A stretch of 64,000 bases of DNA, from assembly GCA_001600455.1 (NCBI GenBank), contig BCKC01000012.1, forward strand, positions 434,001 through 498,000, written 5' to 3'. This document shows positions 58,359 to 64,000 of this stretch, piece by piece (within the stretch, counting starts at the first letter, position 1; the number at the start of each line of letters is the position of its first letter). The position numbers and the translations under genes were made by a program. The DNA comes from Endocalyx cinctus. Lineage: Eukaryota > Ascomycota > Sordariomycetes > Amphisphaeriales > Apiosporaceae. Under the pieces are notes generated by a model. The model worked only from the letters and a program-made list of their open reading frames with translations. It ran no database searches and had not been told where the DNA came from.

Positions 58359-59268
58359 TTTGTTTTAAAAAAAAAATTAATACTTAGAGTACAGTTTAGT
58401 TTGTACCTGTTTGGACCGAACGGTAAGACTAGAAAATGTTGTTTACGGCGTTCATAAGTACCTATACCTAAACGATATCTCCACCACATCTCTGAAAGCC
58501 CTCGTTCTCACCACTGCATATACTCTAGTCCGGTAGGGTTGAGGTATTAGAGCTTACGTTCTACCCAACGGCATTGCTGAGTGACAAAAGCTATGAGAAA
58601 TTGATTACAGGGGTTTCTCAGGTTCTTTTTTTTCTTTTTTTTTAACTTTTTTGAGGATGGGAGATATGTATCGCGTTTTCACCGTCAACTCCAGACAAGA
58701 TAACGGATGAGCTCGTCAAACCATTACCAATACAAGGGGAAAGCGAGAGAGGAGCCACATCGGCCACGATGGTTAATATCAAGCCGCCGCTCCGCCTTAT
58801 AAGCACGGGATAGGACCCTCATCATACATGTTACTCAGCGTCACTGCTAGTGGTTATGTCGATAGCCATCAGTGCCGAGACGCCTAGTAATCGGTATTCC
58901 ATTAATCGTTCCTAATTAGTCTAATAAACTATTAAAACCTAGTAGTTATTTCCTAAGATGGGCATGTTATATAGCAGTATCCAGACGCTAAGGGACTCGG
59001 CAAGAGAGAGAGAGAGAAACAAAAAAAAAGAAAACCAGGCAGGGAAAAAAAAAAAACGGATAAACTTTTTTTTATACATTCATCAAGTACATACAGCATT
59101 ATGACCACACCTGTCTGTCTGCCTGTTTGTTTGTTTGCTTGTTTGTGTGTTATTGTACATAAGAGAACAATGAGCCGCCCCCAATGCATGGTATATGTAA
59201 TACGTATGTGCCATCCAATTGGATAGTGCGCTATTTAAAACCATCATCGCTTTTGTTAAAGAAAGTAT

Positions 59269-59340
<72 letters not shown>

Positions 59341-59515
59341 AGCTATTCCCGGTACTCGTGTACGATCTCGGAAAGCGAATACACTCTGATATGTAGTATA
59401 GAACATACAAAAATTTTCGAGAGTAAAGGAACGCATTCAAGGTATATTGTGTCGTATCGTCGGAAAACATCCACGTCATGAGCACCGAGCGCTAGGAGTC
59501 TCGTTCGCTTCATCG
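58359..59515. other. Convergent intergenic region with GA microsatellite
   Basis: AT-rich sequence containing T- and A-runs near 59030-59075, a TG/TTG-rich patch at 59108-59150 and a long (GA)n tract at about 59275-59340. No supported gene. Confidence 0.45.
59275..59340 (+). repeat. (GA)n microsatellite
   Basis: Nearly uninterrupted GA dinucleotides for about 65 bases, with one AA interruption near 59331, just downstream of the Sfl1-like gene. Confidence 0.9.
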
Positions 59516-61538
59516 TTACCGTCGTCTTCGTTTCCTGTCGTCGTCGCCCCTGGGATCATCCTCGTCATCTCGCTCAGCGGTGTCGGACGGGTTCAAAATA
59601 TGAGCCATGCTCCCCCTTCGCGTAGAAGGTGCCGACATGTCCCTAATCGAGAGGTTCTTGTTCTCTCTCTCCCTGCTAGCCGAGCCCCAGGACCAGTTAT
59701 TCAGACTCTCCAGTCCATTTCCAATGGGGCCATTAGAGAAAGGCGCGGAAGGTGGGGTGGCCGGTCGCGAGAGCGAATAGTGCGAAGGCGTTTCACGGTA
59801 TCGGTGGTCGTCCACGGGAGGGCGGCTAGGAGACGGCGGCCATTGTGATGACGGCGGGCCTGAAGGCAGGAAAGAGGGCGGCGGCGGAGGTTGCCAGCCG
59901 TGGGCCCGAATATCAGCCGTGGTGTGGCGTCGATGCAAACTGCCTTGCGGTGGCTGCTCGACTGTCTGTGCAAGCGGGTGAGGAGGAGCAGGGGGCGGCG
60001 GAGGCGCTTGAGACCGAAGAGGAGAAGAAGCAGACTGTGCGGTGGTCCCACTGATTGACCCATAAGGTCGACGCGCATTGACGGAAAGATTCGATGGTAC
60101 AGGAGGCCGGTAAAGATTTGGTCCCCGGGCCGCGGGATGAACCCCCACCCCCACCCCAAGTCTTCTATGGTCATCCTGAGCTAGTTGCCGAGGGGAAACC
60201 GGTGGATCTCCTAGGTTAGCAAGGTATTGACGGCTACTCATAAGTGGTTCGTGCGGCTCCTCAAGAGATCGGAAAGATTCGGATTGGCGTTGAATCTCGG
60301 CTTGTAAATTTACCACTATGACGCATTAGTCGGGATACTCGTCCATACTTATTCGATTGCACGGGCTGAAAAAGACCTGAGCACACTTACTATCTCGGTG
60401 AACAGGACTTTCTGGTGGGACGAGAGACATGACAGTCCTGGTCAGGTCTTGATTGAACTGGAGCAGGCGCGTGATTGTATCGACCATGGCTTGCTGCTTG
60501 ACGTGCATATAATGCGCATTCTCGTCGCTGCGCTGCTGCCTTGACGATATCTCGTAGAGAGAATGATCTATGTTAGCCATCCTCGGATCGGCGCCGTCGT
60601 GAATAGGCGGCATGGGCTCCGCCGGGGTACCTGGCTGAGATGGTGTTGGCTTCTGGTTGCTGTAATCACGATGAAAAGTATGACGTGAGGCCCGTCGCTT
60701 AATTTCTCGCAACCCAACCAGATCGCCTTTCTTGAAGCTTCCGTTGCCGTGCTTGAACTCCCATAAAGCCGTCTCAGGATTGCCGGTATGAAACACGTCG
60801 CTAACTGCACAGTGGATGAGCTATCTGCGGAAGAATCGGATGGTGAGAGCGACGATGCGCATACCTTTATGAAACCCATACATATTTAGCTGTCGGACGA
60901 AGGACGAGATGTTGGTGTGTTTAAAATATTGGCTAGAGCCCGTTAGCATCAAAACAAATTCTATGGATGGGCATTTCTACAAACGTACGCCAGGACCTTG
61001 GAAAAATCGTGAGATGGAGACATGACGAAACTCTCGGCCGACGAAGACCAACTGATAAGGTGTTGTATATTTGGGTCCTCCAACATGCTACAAATGAGGT
61101 TGTTAGCCGTCGCATATTTTCCGGACACGTCTCCTGTATGGTCTCCTCCATACTCACGAGAAACACATACTTGTAGAGCTTATGTATGAAAGCGGTCTGA
61201 ACTATTTTTGGCTGGTGGACTGCCGCCGCTGCTGGCGCGGGCATGGTGGATGAACCGCCGGTCGGATTCAGATCAGTGGATGGGCCGAGGTTTTGGCGCT
61301 CATTTGTATCGCTTCCTTCGCCTTCGGAGCTCTTGCCAGTACTCTGCGGGGCGGAGGAATTGGTAGGAGTTGTGATATCCATGGGGTCTCCGGCGGTGGA
61401 CGGGGAAGGAGCGGACGTCTTTATGGTAGGTGTCGGTGTGGAAGTCGTGATGATAGGAACGGTACGAGCGACCATGCTCGCCTCTAAGTCGCTCCCAGGA
61501 GGAGGATTCTTCGGCGCGCTATCAGTTACGGTAGCCAT
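59516..61538 (-). CDS. HSF-type DNA-binding transcription factor, Sfl1-like
   Basis: Nuclear regulator with a heat-shock-factor-type winged-helix DNA-binding domain. Exons 61538-61171, 61087-60989, 60932-60865, 60804-60391 and 60315-59516 give 582 residues. Residues 1 to about 110 are Thr/Pro/Ser-rich. The HSF domain (about 113-215) reads TAFIHKLYNMLEDPNIQHL, then SFVMSPSHDFSKVL, HTNISSFVRQLNMYGFHKV (recognition-helix block) and WEFKHGNGSFKKGD. A helical stretch (HVKQQAMVDTITRLLQFNQDL) probably oligomerises. The long Pro-rich C-terminus ends in a basic DDDRKRRRR tail. The HSF domain is most like the Sfl1 branch (flocculation/morphology repressor), by family resemblance only. An in-frame ATG at 61565 would add nine residues. 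Confidence 0.9.
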
Positions 61539-64000
61539 TCGATCTACGAGATGCTTAATGACCATGGTTAGAAACAAGAAGCAAGACAACAGACAAAGGG
61601 CACGGTTCAAGGCGCAGGGGTAAGTAGTGTGTTATAGGTAGTGCGGAGGAGGATTGAGGATGAATAGATAAGCGTTCTAGAAAGTGAAATGACGAACCGC
61701 ATTGCATCCAACTCGCAATTGGAGAAGAGGCGAAGGGCGATGGATTTAATATTTCGTTTTTTCTTTCTTTTTCAACGTACGAGATCGTCAACGGTGAGCA
61801 TTCCTCTCGGTGGAAGTAGGCTTTGGCTTTGGCTTTCGCTTTCTACTGCTCGATCCCGAAACTGACATGGGTCTCTTGGAAACGAATTGTGACGGCAGAC
61901 AGCCTCGCAGAATGCGGGTAAAGGTGGCTACTTTAGGTGTGGTGGCCACTGTGACGTTGATGAAATTTGGGGTCGACGCAGGAAGTTGGTGCAGTTGGTA
62001 TTATTTTTTATTTTTTTCGAGTTAAATCAGTTGGCGCAATTATTTTGAGATTAAGGGAAAAAAAAGGGGAATGGGGGTCAAGATAGGATGTAGAGGAACC
62101 TGTCTGCTTCGTTGATGTTCGGCAATATTAGTGGATCAGGATCAAGGGACTGGAACTCGAACTGGGACTGGGACGGGGTATGAACCTAGAGTTATTATCT
62201 CGATGCAAGCAAGTGTGTGCGTAGAGTACGTAGTCCCAAATGGGGACGTAAGGTAAAAAGTAGTGTACCTATATTTTTTATTTTGGTGGTCTCGGGAGAC
62301 AGGGGTGGGAGTAATGTACCGCAGCACATGGTAGTAATCTACATCCATGTACATACATCATGGGCATACACTACAACCACAAAAACGTATCAGCATATTT
62401 GCTTTACACCATGTACTTTACACCATGTATCTTTATAGAGGTGGTTGGGTATGTATTTTTATGTACGCGAGTGGATTTTTACTTACTTTAGCATGTTGAG
62501 AGGCGTTACGTGCTGTGCAGTATTTGGACTGTCGTACATGACGGTAACACAATCATCCTATCACCTTTTTTATTTCTTCTGCTTTGCTTTTTTTAATCTA
62601 TCTTGTTTGTTCAAAGACGCCAAGAACTGTCGTCCCATATCGGTCATGGCTGCCAAGTTGTCTCGAAACGAAGTTTGGTGTTGCGGTGGTAGTTAATATT
62701 GCCCGTGTAGGATTGCAGTTGAGCTTCAAAACCTAAGGGAGGTAAACTGAGCATATAGGTAGGTCTATGGGCCTTTAAACCTAGCTAGGTTCGATGGACC
62801 TCTACAGAACCCGAGAGTGAGACAAGAAAAAAAAATAACCGACAGATCGAGTTAGTAACTATACCACATGCTACCACTCATGGGTGGAATACACATGGCG
62901 AGAAATGTGGGTAAGTAAGTAAGTTTCCAAATAGTATAAAAGTTGTACTCCTGAACTGGGTCTTTTCTTGCTCACTTGTAGAATACTTCGTACCGAATGA
63001 AATGAAGACGTGACCAACTGAATAAGTCTGCCCGCGTAGTATTCGGTCGAGTATGACCAGGTGGGATATTTTATTGTCCAACCGACGTCCTAACTTGGGA
63101 GATGCTGGTCAAATCTGTACCGAGTTTGGTACTCTTCTTTTGTTCTTTCTTAGCCAACCCGGGTATGTGAACATCTTGGCTCGGTGATACCTGTCTGACT
63201 GTATGTACATAGTATATTTCCCGGTACATCAAAGTTGAATGGCGTGCATACAATACACTAGTCAGGCTGCTAGTTGGGAATGGCTACACATGGACGATAG
63301 AAGAGAAAGAGAGACATACACGCGGAGAAAAAAAGGGAGAGAGGAGATGACAACTATCCTTCTAATATTTTATTTACTTACATACGTAGACGATTTAACT
63401 TGAACCGGCTTGACCTGAGATGAGACTTCGGGCGTTGCCGAACTTCTAGCATGTCACGAGACAGTACCGAAGCTGTTTCCAAAGTCGTTGAGTGGGTGTT
63501 GTTAAGTAGTATAGAGTTATCCATATAGATATATATTTCTTTCACGATCAACCCAAACGGTAAGAAATCAGATTACGTACATCTGAGCTTACTGTGTAAG
63601 AGAAATCTTCGAACTGGAAGAAGAAGGAAAAAAAGAAAGAAAAAAGTGATAATAATAAATATGCTAAGTAATTCTTGCAGTAGATAATTCGTGGTGGCAC
63701 TGATAATGCTGCCGCATTCAAGTGCTAAGTATTTTAAGTCCTCAGTAGCGTACATAAACCACGTTAAGGATCAGGTACTAAGACAGTGATGTGCATCTTA
63801 CATAGTGCATATGTGTACTAAATAAGTACTGGGCTGCTAGGTACTTAGTAGTCGCTGTAGCTTTGGGTTTAGTAACTATTCAAGTACTTAAGTACCTAAG
63901 TAAGTACCTACCTAGGTACCTAAGTAAGTACTCAAGGTAGTGTAGTCAAGGTTAGTAGTAACTAAGACTAAGTATGCGGAGTTCAAACGCTCAGGACTGT
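61539..64000. other. Right-edge intergenic region
   Basis: Promoter side of the Sfl1-like gene, then about 2 kb without a supported gene. Short ORFs (for example 61810-62025 and 62445-62696) are unconvincing. From about 63818 to 63935 the sequence is made of repeated AAGTACCTA/TAGGTACCTA words. Confidence 0.4.
63818..63935. repeat. TAGGTACCTA/AAGTACCTA-rich repeat patch
   Basis: Overlapping palindromic words (TACCTAGGTA, TAAGTACTTA) in dense array. The word ctgggctgctaggtac is shared with the patch at 18725-18800, so the two may be copies of one dispersed noncoding element. Confidence 0.5.

Noticed and set aside
59083..59436. Ser/Leu-repeat ORFs over the GA tract
   Set aside because: Produced by translation of the (GA)n microsatellite.
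61810..62025. 71-codon ORF at the right side
   Set aside because: Phe-rich repetitive start and no homology features.

Overview
The window is nuclear DNA of a filamentous ascomycete (Pezizomycotina, most likely Sordariomycetes). The reasons are short GT-AG introns with CTAAC-type branch sites, GC-rich exons in AT-richer intergenic DNA, a textbook class II hydrophobin, a secreted glucoamylase with a CBM20 domain, a NACHT-type fungal NLR, an Sfl1-like HSF-type factor and Tc1/mariner debris. Exon joins were derived by hand from splice signals and reading phase. Most multi-exon models below close exactly in frame.

Layout. 1-13.4 kb is gene-poor: a partial coiled-coil ORF at the left edge, a Tc1-like transposase remnant, an SDR oxidoreductase, a small spliced coiled-coil protein, the hydrophobin, then about 4 kb with nothing recognisable before an MFS transporter. 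14-33 kb is mostly housekeeping: an unknown coiled-coil protein, RPS23, COQ2, a large JmjC/zinc-finger/AT-hook chromatin protein, a GPI-type S10 carboxypeptidase, the tri-snRNP protein Snu66/SART1 and an MDR-family reductase. 34-42.4 kb holds glucoamylase, a tiny two-exon gene, a fructosamine-kinase-family protein and nicotinamide riboside kinase. 42.6-47.6 kb is an NLR (membrane segment, alpha/beta hydrolase, NACHT, tandem ITPEVV repeats) whose 3' repeat/ankyrin/C-terminal part is broken by stops and frameshifts. 48.8-51.8 kb has an unknown one-TM protein and succinyl-CoA ligase beta. 51.8-54.8 kb is nearly empty apart from a possible gene relic. 54.8-61.6 kb has a CYP52-like P450, an unusual tRNA-Arg gene, a lysine-rich nuclear protein and the Sfl1-like factor. 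The last 2.4 kb has no recognisable gene.

There is no obvious biosynthetic cluster or operon-like logic; neighbours are functionally unrelated, as usual in this group. The most notable observation is the tRNA-Arg(ACG) gene at 56911-57057. Besides a canonical anticodon-loop intron it carries a 62-nt insertion in the D-loop that starts with GT, ends with AG and has a CTAAC branch-like motif, so it looks like a spliceosomal intron. Removing it restores a normal tRNA, and the A box is left intact.
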